Below are positions 35,938-48,786 of a stretch of DNA of 64,000 bases, piece after piece. Source of the stretch: Nissolia schottii (lineage: Eukaryota; Streptophyta; Magnoliopsida; Fabales; Fabaceae); assembly GCA_003254905.1 (NCBI GenBank), contig QANU01074424.1, positions 121,003-185,002 on the forward strand. Reading direction: 5' to 3'. Every line of letters begins with the position of its first letter. Position 1 is the stretch's first letter. The position numbers were made by a program, and so were the translations under genes. The notes below the pieces were generated by a model, which ran no database searches, had not been told where the DNA came from, and saw nothing but the letters and a program-made list of their open reading frames with translations.

Positions 35938-38280
35938 GTTTCCCTATGTTATTGATACCTGGTGCATACATACAAGGAGTTGAGGTATAATGAACGTTTA
36001 AACACATTTACTATAAGAAAAATAAGAATCAAATACAATAAACCTCGAAGCAGCAGATACTAGAGTTTCAATTTGAAGTAAAAGGATATAAAATCCTTAT
36101 CCAAACAGTTACGATAGAGAAGTGAAAGCAGATTAGCAGTAAGGTGAACTTTAACCAAACCCTAGTTAAATTTCGGGGAGGGGATCCCATGTAGAATCTA
36201 AAAGCAAGCCAAGCGACAATGTGTCGGCGAAAACTAGCAAAGCATAGTTGAAAGGAATAACGAATCAATTCGGGCAATTCCAATCACTCTCGCACGCCAC
36301 TTAACTAATAAGAACAGAAAAAGGCGCTCAATTTTGAGATTCCTAAATCACAACGATGAATTGAATCCGTATCACTAGGAGTCCGTTCCAAAATAAAACC
36401 TCAAAAACCCAGAAACTTAATCTCAAAAATGCAAAATGAAAAAATAATAATAAGGATAGCTACCCGGAAACGAAGCAGCGGCGCACATAGACGTAAAATT
36501 ACAAAAACGCAAAAGTTGAAGATGGGGGAAAATAAAAAGAGACCTTGTAATATTGTGTGTTAGAGAGAGAAGAAGAAGGGCGATTAGATGGATCTCTTGT
36601 TGTCTGTCGGAGAAGATCTATGTAATGTATGCTTAATGCTATGCTGTGCGTCTCTCTCACAATTCAACCTTCTTTCCCTTTGCCCTTTGTTTTGTTGTGA
36701 CATAGCTATAGAGTAAAATGCGTTAATGAATCTGATTTACATCAGTCTAGTCTTTTAATAATTTTGAATTTTTTATGGAAATTTTTTTTATTACCGAGTA
36801 TTATTTATAAAAACTATCACAAAGGGTAATTAAATTAAAACTTAGAGGTTTTAGCATTTTTAAAACTGAAAAGTCAAGGAAAGTTTTAAATGTGAGATTT
36901 ATTACTATTCCACAATTTTTCATTTACTTCAAGCTCTTATTCTAAAAGGCGAGGGATTGAATTGATAATTTATGTCAAATTGACAAATCAATAAATATGA
37001 TTGATATTTTATATTGTTAATGTATTAAAATTAAATTTTATAAGTTTTTTTATTTATTATTTTTAAAATAAAATACATTAATTAATATTTTCATTCTTCA
37101 CTAATTTTCTATATTAATTAATATTTTCATTCTTCACTAATTTTCTATTTTTATATATTTATATATATTTAGTTATTATTTATATATAAAATAATTATTA
37201 ATTTAAAAATAAGATTAAAAGTTTAATTTCTATATACTAATAATACAAAGTTAATTCTTCCACTAACTAATTGAAAAGCTATGTATACAAAATGATTTAA
37301 TTAAAAAATAGTGTAAATTTATTTTTTATCAATATATAATAATTAAATTCATGAAATTAATGTTTAACATATTTCACAATAAGCAAAAAAAAAAATCATG
37401 GATGTGATGTAAACATAGTGATAAAGACACGATGTTATACCAAAAAATTCAACCATAATTAATAGATAACTTGCATTTAATCATAACTTCGACTACTAAT
37501 TTTGTGTAAAAAATAACAACTTTATTATAAAGAGATATATTTATTTAGATGATATTAAAGTCTTAGTTTTATTTTCATAAAAGAACAATACCAATAACTT
37601 GCGGATTGCAAGTAGTTTTTGCCTATTAATCTAGATTTTTTATGAGTTGTTAATTAAAAAAAAATGTGAGAGTGAGAATGATAAACAAGAAGAGATGAAA
37701 AGTTTTGCTTTTATTGTTATTGTACAAAAGGGGGAAAAAAATAAGGAAGGGATGAGAAGTGGCGATTATATTAAAGAGATGAAGTTTGATTAGTTATATT
37801 TAAAAAAAATTAAAAATAATAATAATTGAGTAAAGATAAAAATAGAATAAGGATTTGGAACATCAAGTGACAATTATCATGAAAAATCTCTAATTATAAT
37901 AATAAAAATGTTACTTGTATAACAATCTTAATTAAACATAAAATCTCTTCTGTTACATACATTATAGGCCACACATATAAGTCTTATAAGGTTGATATTA
38001 CTCTAATAATAATTAGTTGAACGTCAAACAAATATTTTTTTGTAATGAATAGTTATTTTAAACAATGACTTATAAATAAAGTGATAAATAATGGATGGTT
38101 ATTTTAAGCAGTAATTTATAGATAAAGTGATAAATAATGAGTAGTTATCGTGATGGTAGAAAATAAAGTTAGTCAGAAAAAAATATTCTTAATTTTTTTT
38201 TGTTTTTGCACTCAAGATATTCATAGATAATAATAATAATAATTCCAAAGAATTAAAAGTAGACGTTTGATGAGCAACAA
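35938..38280. other. WD40-gene leader/promoter and AT-rich intergenic DNA
   Basis: 35938-36650 holds the leader intron and untranslated first exon of the WD40 gene. From 36720 the DNA is very AT-rich with no coding signal. Two small tandem duplications lie in it, a unit of about 38 bp near 37077-37146 and an imperfect unit of about 53 bp near 38046-38152. Confidence 0.5.
37077..37146. repeat. short tandem duplication (about 38 bp x 2)
   Basis: The unit attaatattttcattcttca plus ctaattttctat occurs twice head to tail. Confidence 0.8.
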
Positions 38281-39012
38281 AAGAGGGAGAGGGAGAGAGA
38301 GAGAGGGAGAGCATTTCAGGAAAAACTCCAGCTGGCTGCTTCGGTATTCTCTGTATCATCCCACCCACACCTCAGTCCTCTGCTTCCTCTTCTCCGTTGA
38401 ATTTACCACTCACTCAGAATGACAAACGAGAAGCTTCTCTTTCATATTTAGTCTCCTTTTCTGCTTAGCTCACTCTTCATTACCTCCTTCGGACAAGCAT
38501 TTGCTTTTGGCATTTTGGGTGGCACCTCACACCCACTTTTCATTTCCGGTAAAGTTGTTTGCTTTTTTCCCTCGCCTTCTCTTTCCCTTTGTTTCCGCCT
38601 TCTTCACTCCCTTGTTCGGAAAACCAGTGGGAAGCGCATCATTGTGGCATTTTGTGAGTGGGATCTGACTAGGAATTCGTGTCTCTCTTATCTTGCCCCA
38701 CATTTTCGCTTTACCAACCTTTCAGTATTGTTATTTGTTAACACTTTTTTTTTCTTTCTTATTTTGCATTTGGAACCCCTTTTTTGTGGAATTGACGTAT
38801 GCCCACTGACCCAAGTTTCAATTTTTTTTGGACCTTGGATAAAGTTGCTTGCTGCAATCATGGTACAAGTAGAAGAAGGGGCTCAGGCATAGCTTTCTTG
38901 TTTAGAATGAAAATCTCCGCGTACTGTGTCTTTTTCTCTGATTTTTTCGAGATGCAGTTTTTGTATACTTTTGAGGGCATTTGGATCTGGAAATGCTTTT
39001 AGTTCATGGGGA

Positions 39013-39049
<37 letters not shown>

Positions 39050-39422
39050 AACTCATATCATTGCTAGGGACCAGCCTCGTTGCAAATTTGAAAAATTTAT
39101 AGTACCTAGTACTGGTTTCACACTGTCTGTTTTTTAATGCCAAAAAAAATGTATTTTTCTTAGTAGCCAGTTAGTGTTGTTTGTCACAGGAATTGGGCAT
39201 TAATAGCTGATCTTGTATTGGACTTAGATGCATTCATAGATTTCTGCGTGACATCTCAATTCATGAGCAAAGTATATTTGGGAGGTTTGAGATTAAGTTG
39301 CAGTCTGTAAGGAGCTTTCAGTGTTGAAGATGGAGGAGAATTGACTTTGAGCTTCTCACAGACTCCTTTGTACTTGTAACTTCATGAGGCGGAGTTGCTA
39401 TGTACTATCTAGAAGCCGCAAG
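38281..39422 (+). promoter_or_regulatory. promoter and long 5' leader of the alpha/beta-hydrolase gene
   Basis: Begins with a GA-rich tract (38283-38310) typical of plant promoters, then pyrimidine-rich leader sequence and a (CT)n tract at about 39019-39047. The leader before the ATG at 39423 has several short upstream ATGs and may contain an intron. Confidence 0.4.
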
Positions 39423-41909
39423 ATGATTGAGCAATTCATCAATTTCGTTATTCGGCCTCCCAGGTATTAATTTTCTCGTTAATGGTTGGTAGCTTGGTAC
39501 CAATCAAGTAAGTAGGTACTAGGTACCGTTGAGTGTTTCAACAGAGAATGTTAACTTGAGTTTGTGATACATTATTGGGTTTTTCAATCAAAACATAAAA
39601 ATCTTACCTTTTCATTCAAAAATTTCCTTTTTCTTAACTAGTGCTCTGAGAGTCTCAGGGCACTGGTTTGAGAAAAGCTACATTATTTAGGGCTATTTAC
39701 TCAAGTTTCTCTCTTCACTTGAATTTCCTTACCTGTTTTTTGTTTATTTTTAGGAAAGCTATAAATAATAACTAATGTTCATGGCCATGCCATCTTAGTA
39801 GTTGGGAATTAAGGGGAAAAGTACTTGATATGCACCAAATTTGTCCATACCTATTCAATATGCTGTTTCTTTCCTTGTGAACTTCTCAATGAGGACTTGA
39901 GTGTCCAAATATATCATTTTTTTTTTCCCCTTCTTTCTCCAATTTGACGTAGATTCTCACCGTACTGCATTTTGTTTGGGCTGAATGGTATCTATCATCT
40001 TCTAAGAACTGTATTAGACAGTTTTCAGTGCCATAGACTTCAACTACTGTTGTTTCTGATTTTATTTTTTTTTGGGGGGGGGGGGCAACTATTGTAAAGA
40101 ACTAAGTTCTCTTGCATGAAGCATCCATTGCTCAATTTGTGATTGCCTTTTTCTAGCCAATTGAGTTACAGCTTCAGTGTATCTACTTTGTCACATATAC
40201 AGGGCAGAGTATAATCCAGATCAGTACCTATGGGAAAAGGAATTCTCCCTTGCAGGTAGAACATACCAAAGGCAGGATTTGGAGGCAAGAATGGGCATGC
40301 TCTGTTTGATTGTTGCTTACAGTTATTTTTGTCTATATCTAGAAGTTACGTCATGATTTCAGTTAAATGTTTACTGTTAGGTTATCTGATTTTTAAATTT
40401 CGCAGCTCAAGAATGCTAGAGGCTATACGCTACAGTGTAGTCATTACCTTCCTTCTCCTTTCCCTGAAGATACTTCTCTTCCTTGTGTTATATATTGCCA
40501 TGGAAACAGGTATGTGTAACTTCAAGGAATACTGTAATTTCTACTTACAAATGTTCTTTATGGTAGGGTGCAATTACAGAATGAGATTTCATTCCTTTCT
40601 TCTCCCTTTTGATTTGTGTGCATTTGTACAATGATGCAGTGGATGTAGGGCAGATGCCAATGAAGCTGCTGTAATTCTTCTTCCATCAAATATTACTGTT
40701 TTTACTCTTGACTTCTCAGGGTCAGGCTTATCTGATGGAGACTATGTTAGCCTTGGTTGGCATGAAGTAAGTTGTGTCTTTGTACATCTATTTGCTTGCT
40801 GAACTCATAGTTCCTGCATATAGCATCTTTTATGAAACTACTAGTCCGACTTCCTATTCATGTTCCTTTCCCCTATTTGTGTCCATGCGTGTCTTTGGAT
40901 TTTTTTTTTGGGGGGGGGGGGTAAAGTACATTAATATTTTCATGTTTTTTTGTGTAGTTTTCCTGCAATGTTTTATCAAGTTTAATGGTCAATGCTACAT
41001 TTCTATGCATAAAAATTTGTTCAACTCATTTTATTCTTCCCTTCCTTTGTGTGGTAGAAAGATGATCTCAAGATGGTGGTGTCATATTTGAGAAGCAACA
41101 AACAAATATCACGTATAGGTCTTTGGGGACGATCAATGGGTGCGGTTACTAGGTATTGCATCTGTCCAATAATTTTGATTTTTATATATTCTTTTTTTTA
41201 CTGTTATTGAATTTTATTAGATTTCTTGCTACTTTCTCAGCGGGTGATTTTGATGTGTTGTTCCAGTTCCAATATAATTTCATGACTTCAATATTTGTTA
41301 AGGATGGTGTTAATTTATTCTCTCTCTCTCCCTCGGGGTGTCTCTCTCTGTACAAAACTCTTGACTCTTGGGGCATTCGTATGGGAAAAGGACTCCTTTT
41401 TTTTTTTGTTATTGTTATTGTTGTTTGAGAGTGAGAGAATGTGAGATAGGTTACATGAATCATCGTGGTGCCCTGTCATAATCCATGTATTAATGGAGAA
41501 AATGGAAGAAAAAAAGGGAAAGAGGGCGCGTGGAGGGCTGAAATAATTTTGTTCCCTTTTGCATACATAGATTTAAAAGTTTCAATAGCCCAAAATGGTA
41601 CTAATCCCAAGACTTCAATAACTCTGGGGATGCGGAGTTTGATACCATGTGTCAATCGAAGCCCTAAGACTTCAATACTGGGTTTTAAGCTTTCCATCTT
41701 TACTGTGTATACACTGAATGATGAGCCACTCTTGTATGCAAATATCTAGCGTAACTAACTACTCACTTTGCTTTGCTGTGATGTAGCCTTCTTTATGGAG
41801 CTGAAGACCCTTCTATTGCTGGAATGGTATTGGATAGTGCCTTTTCGAACTTATATGATTTGATGATGGAGCTTGTCGATGTCTATAAAATTCGGCTTCC
41901 AAAGTTCAC

Positions 41910-41980
<71 letters not shown>

Positions 41981-44539
41981 CTGTTTATTTTTACTTATAA
42001 ACAGTTATCATGAGTTGTTGCTCAAAGTGGTTGAGTGGTTCTAGTTTCTTGGACCAGGGATATCTGCACAGCACTTGGCTTTGCTTTTACACCATTTCCA
42101 ACCCATTCTATTAGGTCTATTCCTCTATTTGAAGTTGGCAGGCCGAAGAATCTGATAGAGTTTGGCAAGGCCTTTCTGAAATACAGATTGATTGTGTTTA
42201 TTCACATGAGCAACAAGCATCATGGCTTTGATACATGCATCTTAATTTGTAATTTTCAAAATGGCAAAAGAGGAATAGGAATCCCAGGGGGCAGGGGCTT
42301 AGGAATAGAGTTATATTTATTAAAATTTTATTTTGGATCTAGGGTTCTTTTTTTTTGTGTGGAAATCTTTAAATATGAAAATTAGGGATGGATTTAATTA
42401 ATAAGAATATTGCTAGATTTCATATGATGTATTTTTTGGGGGATGGGTGTGTCACCGGTTGTATGAGTAAAATGAATAAAGGCTGCATATTAGAAATGGA
42501 AAAACCTTTGAAATCATCAGTAGAACACCAAAAATTTGCTTAAACATGACCCTAACCGATGAAGTTTAAGAGCAAATAGCAACCCCTTTAAAATGTAATA
42601 TATATGCATCGTTTTTAAAGTGCTCTTTTTACTGGGGGTATTGGTTAGTTTGCCTGGTTTTGTCACTTTTATGCCCTTCTAATGTTGATTCCACTCTTTA
42701 TCAAATCCGGGGAGCAACATGGTTCTAAAACCTGTTTAACTTGGATTGTCTGGTTTGTTTACTAAGTCTGATACTTTGTTGCATTTGCCCCCAATTAGGT
42801 TAAAATGGCTGTACAATACATGCGGAGGGTTATTGAGAAGAAGGCAAAGTTTGATATTATGGATCTGAACTGTTTGCTGGTATGCATTAATTATGCAATT
42901 TTTTTTTAAATGACATGCCATCTTTTGAGCTGTTCCAATTTTTCAAATTACCAAAATTATTAATGTAAACTTCATTTATGATACTCATTTTCACCATGAA
43001 ATCTCAGCATGATCTGTTTTATTTTCAGGCTAAACAGATATTATGCATTCTTACTTCCTTTCCATGTGTATCTCAAATTAATGTTTTTAAAGCCTACAGG
43101 TTGCACCGAAGACTTTCATTCCTGTTTTATTTGGACATGCTAGTGATGACAAATTCATTCAGCCCCATCACTCTGATATCATCTCCAAATCCTATGCAGT
43201 AATAAACTAATAATTTATTTCAAACCTTGATTGAGGTTTTTTAAATCAATTACACTTTTCCGCTTCAATCGCCAAAATATCTCTAACTTGGTTGCTGGAT
43301 TTGTAGGGCGATAAAAATATCATAAAATTTGACGGTGACCACAACTCCTCTCGACCACAGTTCTTTTATGACTCAGTTTCCATTTTCTTCTACAATGTCC
43401 TCCACCCTCCTCAAGTTTCTACAGCTCATAAGCTTGAGAAATATTATGATTTTGGGGATTTGAAACTTGGTTCTGGTGTGGATGAGGTTAGCATTTAGAA
43501 TTCCATGTCTTAATTTCCTGCTCAATTAAGTTGTCTTCAATGTATGATTCTGCTATGACCGCTGCTACTGGTCATTTGTTGCTTTCTTCACTTCATAATC
43601 AATTACAGAAGATGATCAGAATACCAACCAATTAAAATGGCCAATATTTACTTATTCTGAATTGCCAGTTGCACTTGAAAAGCTTGATCCACAATAATAA
43701 ACCTGAATTCATACATTGTGCCCAGGTTGCAGCTTGTGAACTGTGGAAATGATACACCAGTAAGCCACAAATATAGCAATCCTTAACATCCTCACTTCAA
43801 TCCCTAAGACAATAAATAACACTTTTTCTTAACTCAAATCGCCTTACTCAAGTTCAATGAAATGGAGGAAAACACAATACCACCCAGCCTTAACTTGCGT
43901 GACCTTTAAAACTTGTTATAGGTGCAGTGATCATACAGACTCAGTGTTAATCATTGTCTTATGTTGTCAACCTTCATTTCAATTTGTAAATATTACCTTA
44001 AGTAATTATTATGTAGTTTTATATATGGTAACATGATTCATCTTCATTATGTGAGTGTTGTCTGAAAAACAAAACTAACTTTCCCTTGCTTTTGATGACA
44101 GAACCTATTATATGAGATTTTCTCTAGTCTGCGATCTGCAACAACTGGTGCTGCAAGTTCATCTTCTGCTCTTCCATCAGTTTCAACTACAAAACCAGTT
44201 AGCGAACTACTTTCAGAAGTTGCACCAGTGACTGATGTACCAGGATGCTTTTACCTTCTGTCCATGCTATGTTCTTTCAAACATTATGGTCTGCTTAATT
44301 TATTCATTGCTTGTATTGCAGGAGTCCGTGTTTAGAGAAGATACTATGCATGACAATGATGACCCTACAGATGTTCAGGTGATCTTATCAAGTGCTATCT
44401 TTGAAATTCAGAAATCGTTCATGGGTTTTATCCCCCCTCCCCTCTTCCCAAACAAGGTTATTGAAAACATGCATTGCACTTCTAAAGCTACTATTATATG
44501 GTACTTTTGGCCATATCACCCTCTTTGTTTATTTTATTT

Positions 44540-44577
<38 letters not shown>

Positions 44578-45503
44578 AGAAATAATCGAGTTAGTGTGAT
44601 GCCTTTGCTGGCACTCCAATATATATTACACAAGTTTTCGTTAACAATAAATTTATTGTACAAAAATGTGTAAATTTTTTTTGGGGATGAAAAAAACATG
44701 TTCAGACTCTATCATTACTGGCTGGGTGAATGAGTCAGTTACTTCATGAGTAGACTTTTTTTTGCTAGAATATATATAGTACTTTATTCGCCGTACCGGT
44801 GACATCTATTTGGAGTTTAAGCTGAGAAATGCAGTCTCTCTTACCCCACACGTACTTTAGCATTGCTTCTTTTACCTGAAAGAGGCCATTTGTGATTTTA
44901 CAGGATAAGCTGAATGGCCAGACTGAAGATTGTTGCTCATATACAAGCTCAAATAGAGAAAGTTGGGGAAGATGTTCTTCTTTGGGAGGCAGCGATGATG
45001 AATCTTTTGCAGATTTAAGGGCTGACAATAACCTCTCCCGGGTATCTCTCTCTTTTCCTCACGGACATACACATTCATGAGTCTCTGCCTACTCTTTGCC
45101 TTATTCGTTTACTGAAGGCATATATTGAAAATGATTTGGAAGTAAAAATGAAGTGAAATACTAAAGTGACAGAAATTTGCCTGCTGAATATATAATCAAT
45201 TATATTTTGTGGAAATTCATTCATTGACATATTGGTGTCACGTGATTCGTTTGTAAATGATGTCAGAATACCCTGGAGGTATTTGCAACACCTCTGCGAA
45301 GCATGAAAGAAAAGTCTTCAGAGCCAAAAGAAGATGAAAAGAAGGCTAAGAAGAACAAGAAGAAGAAGAAGAAAAAGAAGAAAGCGGAGACGGTTGAGAA
45401 AAAGGGGAAAGGTGACAGGTTTGATAAGCTGGAGGCTCTCAGCAGACGGCTGCGGCTTTGCCTTCTAATGGGGTCAGCCCATCGAAGACACAAGTCCTCT
45501 TGA
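39423..45503 (+). CDS. alpha/beta-hydrolase (serine aminopeptidase S33-like fold) with lysine-rich tail
   Basis: Thirteen coding exons join in phase: 39423-39463, 40203-40284, 40406-40509, 40640-40766, 41058-41152, 41787-41910, 42799-42879, 43100-43198, 43307-43486, 44102-44236, 44322-44378, 44904-45041 and 45267-45503, giving 499 residues. The N-terminus MIEQFINFVIRPPRAEYNP is that of a conserved plant hydrolase family of unknown substrate. Catalytic triad candidates: Ser144 in GRSMGA, Asp234 or Asp235 in GHASDDKF and His263 in FDGDHN, with an oxyanion-site CHGNSG upstream. After the fold comes a Ser-rich linker, then a basic tail with an unbroken nine-lysine run and RRLRLCLL. The exon 2 donor is GC (GAG|GCAAGA), needed to keep RTYQRQDLE. 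The gene looks intact. Its product is probably cytosolic or membrane-peripheral, with no signal peptide. Confidence 0.9.
41915..41974. repeat. compound (CT)n(AT)n microsatellite in a hydrolase intron
   Basis: Alternating ctctct then tatata directly after the donor of exon 6. Confidence 0.9.
44545..44572. repeat. (AT)n microsatellite in a hydrolase intron
   Basis: About fourteen TA units in intron 11. Confidence 0.9.
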
Positions 45504-47022
45504 GACCTCTTTTGATTTGTATAATGTAGACAGACAGACAGACAGACAGGCACATACCTCATCTAATCCTAATGTTTTTAGAGCATCAATACAGTACTAT
45601 TATTTCTAGGCAGGCAGTCCTTGGTTAATATTGGTGTCACCTTGGCTTTGCTCTCACTTGTTTATTATGCTATCTATCAATGAATTGAATTGAATGAGCA
45701 AATAGGGTTGGGATTATGAACCCCACAAATTGAATGAGCAGAAAGATAAAAAAAAATGAGTAGTTATCAACTAGCAGAGGCACAGCAGAGAGGAAGGAAG
45801 AGAAATTGAAACAAACAAGAAAGGAAACGCAGCAGCTACCCCATTAGCATTAGCATTTGATGTATTATTGTACACGTTACTGAATGGCAGATCTAGGAAG
45901 TGAAATTATGACTACAATTTCATACCTTTTTTTTTTAAAAAAAAATTGTGACTACTATTATTTGGAAACTTGAAACTTTAATTGAAATAAAATTATGACG
46001 AAGTGAGTTCTTTTTTGTTTCTTTCTTTTTTTTAACACTTCGAAATTTTGATGAAATCTGACATTTCAGTGCAGAAGCTTGGGCTATTAAGATCATAGAA
46101 ACTCTATGTAGCAACATAGCCTCCAAAATATTGATCTTTCACGAAATAAATAAATGCTTGAAAACAAATAAAGTTCTTATCTGGTTTTTGAAACTTTAAA
46201 AGCAACCTTGAAATTGAAAATATTTTTGCATGATATTATTTGAAAACAGAACGCTCTATTGGACCTATGCATCAATTGATAGTTACGGATTTGGGATAAG
46301 TAGGGTTAGATAATTATCATTGCTTTGTTAGTTCAGGTGGCAATAAGATTTTGTTATCAAATTAATTAATTAGAGTCCAAAAAATTAAAAACAAAAGACA
46401 AATAAATAAATAACTTATAACCATTTGGTTTTCCGAAATTATTAGTATATATTGGATTTGATGGGGAGTGCACCACACAATATCAAGCTGAAGTGAAGGC
46501 ATGCATGCATGCGTGCTGAGAAGTGGATATATGCAGTGTTTGAACTTTGAAGCTGATTTCTCGAAACTTGTGGTATGTAAGGCACTTGCTAATTAAGCTC
46601 ATTCTCTTAATTTATGCTCGTTGTAAAAGGAAAAAGACGTGTAAATCAATGTAAATTCTCATTCTCATTTGAATTGTTTCACCTTCCGAAGCTATCATAA
46701 CATGTGGGACCAATAACTAAGAAACTTGAAGAAAAAAAATGTTGAGAATGTTGATGGAGTTATAACTCTACAGTAAGCATGGAAAATGTTAGCCTAAATG
46801 AAATTTTGTAATTTAAAGATGAAATGACTCCAGGGACTTTGATGGGTCCAAGTTGTTGGTACGTATGCATGATCAAGCAGCATCAACTAGCATTAATTCC
46901 TCCATATGCCATCAATAGCATCCCATTTTGTTGGTTCCTGCAAGACCACTTAAAGCATAAAAATACTGACACTAATAATGAACAAACACAAGAAGAGAAG
47001 GGATATATGTATATATAGTTGA
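45504..47022. other. convergent intergenic region
   Basis: 3' ends of the hydrolase (+) and response regulator (-). A (GACA)n tract lies at about 45529-45549. No gene recognised in the rest. Confidence 0.5.
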
Positions 47023-48786
47023 TCATACCGAAGAATTGATCAGGTAAAGTAGCATGTCATCAGAGGACCCAAAGTCACTTGACTGATCCATTAATCTTGC
47101 ATCTGAATAGAATTTGTCAGGGTAATGGGTGGCTAATGGAGTGGCCCCCACATTATTGAAAGCTGTAGGACTATTTGTGCAGACAGAGGGAACTACTGCA
47201 AATCCACTCGAATTATTATTAGGATGATCAATTGGACTAGTTGCAGCGTTGTTGCTCTGCTGAAACTGGTGGTGGTTAAGCTTATTAGTGGATGTTGGAA
47301 TTCCATGTGAGCTTTGATCTGCTGCACAAAACATGTAGGGATGGTTGCTTCCAACAACATGTTTTTGAGGCAGTCCAAGTGATGAACAAGAAGAGCTCCT
47401 TCCTCCCATGTTCAATGCAGATGGGGAGGAGTTCATCCTTGGAAGAATTCCAGTACTGCTTGAGAACCCTCCAGAACCATAAGCTGTATGCTGCTGGCAA
47501 GGACGGCTACCACCCCATGCAGCAACCATGTTCGCAGCTTGTTTTTCTGCCGTCCTTCTAACATTCAGTCTGTGTTTCTGCAATTAATACCAAATCACTA
47601 GCTAATGTTAATTATCATCACAATGCAGCATGTACTACATACGTGTGCTCATTCATTCAATTCAATTCAATTCAATTCAATTCAAAATATGACTCATATT
47701 TCATTAACCTGAAGATGGCTTGCCACAATTTCCCTTGTGAGCCCGTCAACACTGTCCTTCATCAGGGCAAGTATTTTCTTAGGAACAGCCTCTGCAATTA
47801 ACAAGTTGAACAGAAACAATCATGTATATGTATTAGGAACAACGGGAAAGAAAGGATTGTCAGTCACATAAATGAACTCACTCTCAAGGCCCAGTTGATT
47901 AACTGCAGCAACAAAAATCTGATGCCTCTCCAAAGTCCAATCAAAACGAGGCTTCTTCTGAGTGGAGGAAGAAGGGTGGTCTATGCTCTCTTCTTCAGAG
48001 GATGATGCAACAATTCCTAGACTAGCACCCTCCCCTGCCATAAAGCAGCAGGCCTTCAAGTTGATCTGCCTCCGGAGTACATGTTGCCATATGTTCTGCA
48101 TTTCTTCCGTTCGAAAAGGTTTCACCAAATACTGGCATGCCCCGTGTAAAACGCCCTTCTTAACCATATTTGTATCTCCGTGATCTGAATACACTGCATA
48201 ATTCACAAATTGAGTTGACCGATTTATTGTGAGAGAACACATGTTTTTATATACAGCTAGATTGTAGGAGCTTACTAATTACAGGTAGGTCCAACTCACG
48301 CCTCACAAGTTGAAGGAGCTGAAAGCCATCCATGTCTGCCATGTTTACGTCACTAACAATAACTAGCTCAAACTTATTTCTGTTTTCCCTCAGCATCTCC
48401 AGCGCCTTAATTGGCTGAGTAGTAGTAGTAACTGCAATGAGATTTAGTAGTCAATGTCCTAGTGTAAGGCATGCACTATCAAATTCACATACAATCAATG
48501 CGGCCGTGGCAACCCAAGAAAATCATTGGGATGATAGTATTTCTCCATGCATGCATGCATGCATCACATGGAGGATGATTATAACAAGGAAAACATCCAA
48601 CAATTAAAGATCGCCAATATATTGATGAGCAAAATCAATATGAGCAACAGAAAGCTCACGAATTTTACCTTGATACTGGCATTGGATAAGCATCTCCTTC
48701 AACACTTGGAGATACTGTCGATCAGCATCAACAGCCAGAACACGCATTCCTACTGGAAAACTGCACTTGCCCTCATCTTTATCCAT
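47023..48786 (-). CDS. type-B two-component response regulator (receiver plus GARP DNA-binding domain)
   Basis: Type-B regulators are nuclear transcription factors activated by phosphorelay, classically in cytokinin signalling. Five exons join in phase: 48669-48786, 48276-48431, 47882-48193, 47709-47791 and 47023-47577, giving 407 residues. The receiver (about 14-131) has the phospho-acceptor Asp67 in VSDVNMADMDGF, the switch Ser in IMYSDHGD and Lys116 in LVKPF. The acidic pair is VDAD rather than VDDD, so one of its two usual acids is Ala. The GARP domain (about 171-230) runs from KKPRFDWTLERHQ to GLTREIVASHLQKHRL. A Ser/Asn-rich tail follows, shorter than in the ARR1 group. The spacing 'KDSVDGLTR' is slightly long for the GARP loop. 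Phosphorylation is probably still possible; which clade it belongs to is not resolved. Confidence 0.9.
47655..47686. repeat. (ATTCA)n microsatellite in a response-regulator intron
   Basis: About six ATTCA units in intron 4. Confidence 0.9.

Noticed and set aside
42030-42080. tRNA-like or SINE-like box (gttgagtggttctag)
   Set aside because: No matching acceptor stem or second box; it lies in a hydrolase intron.
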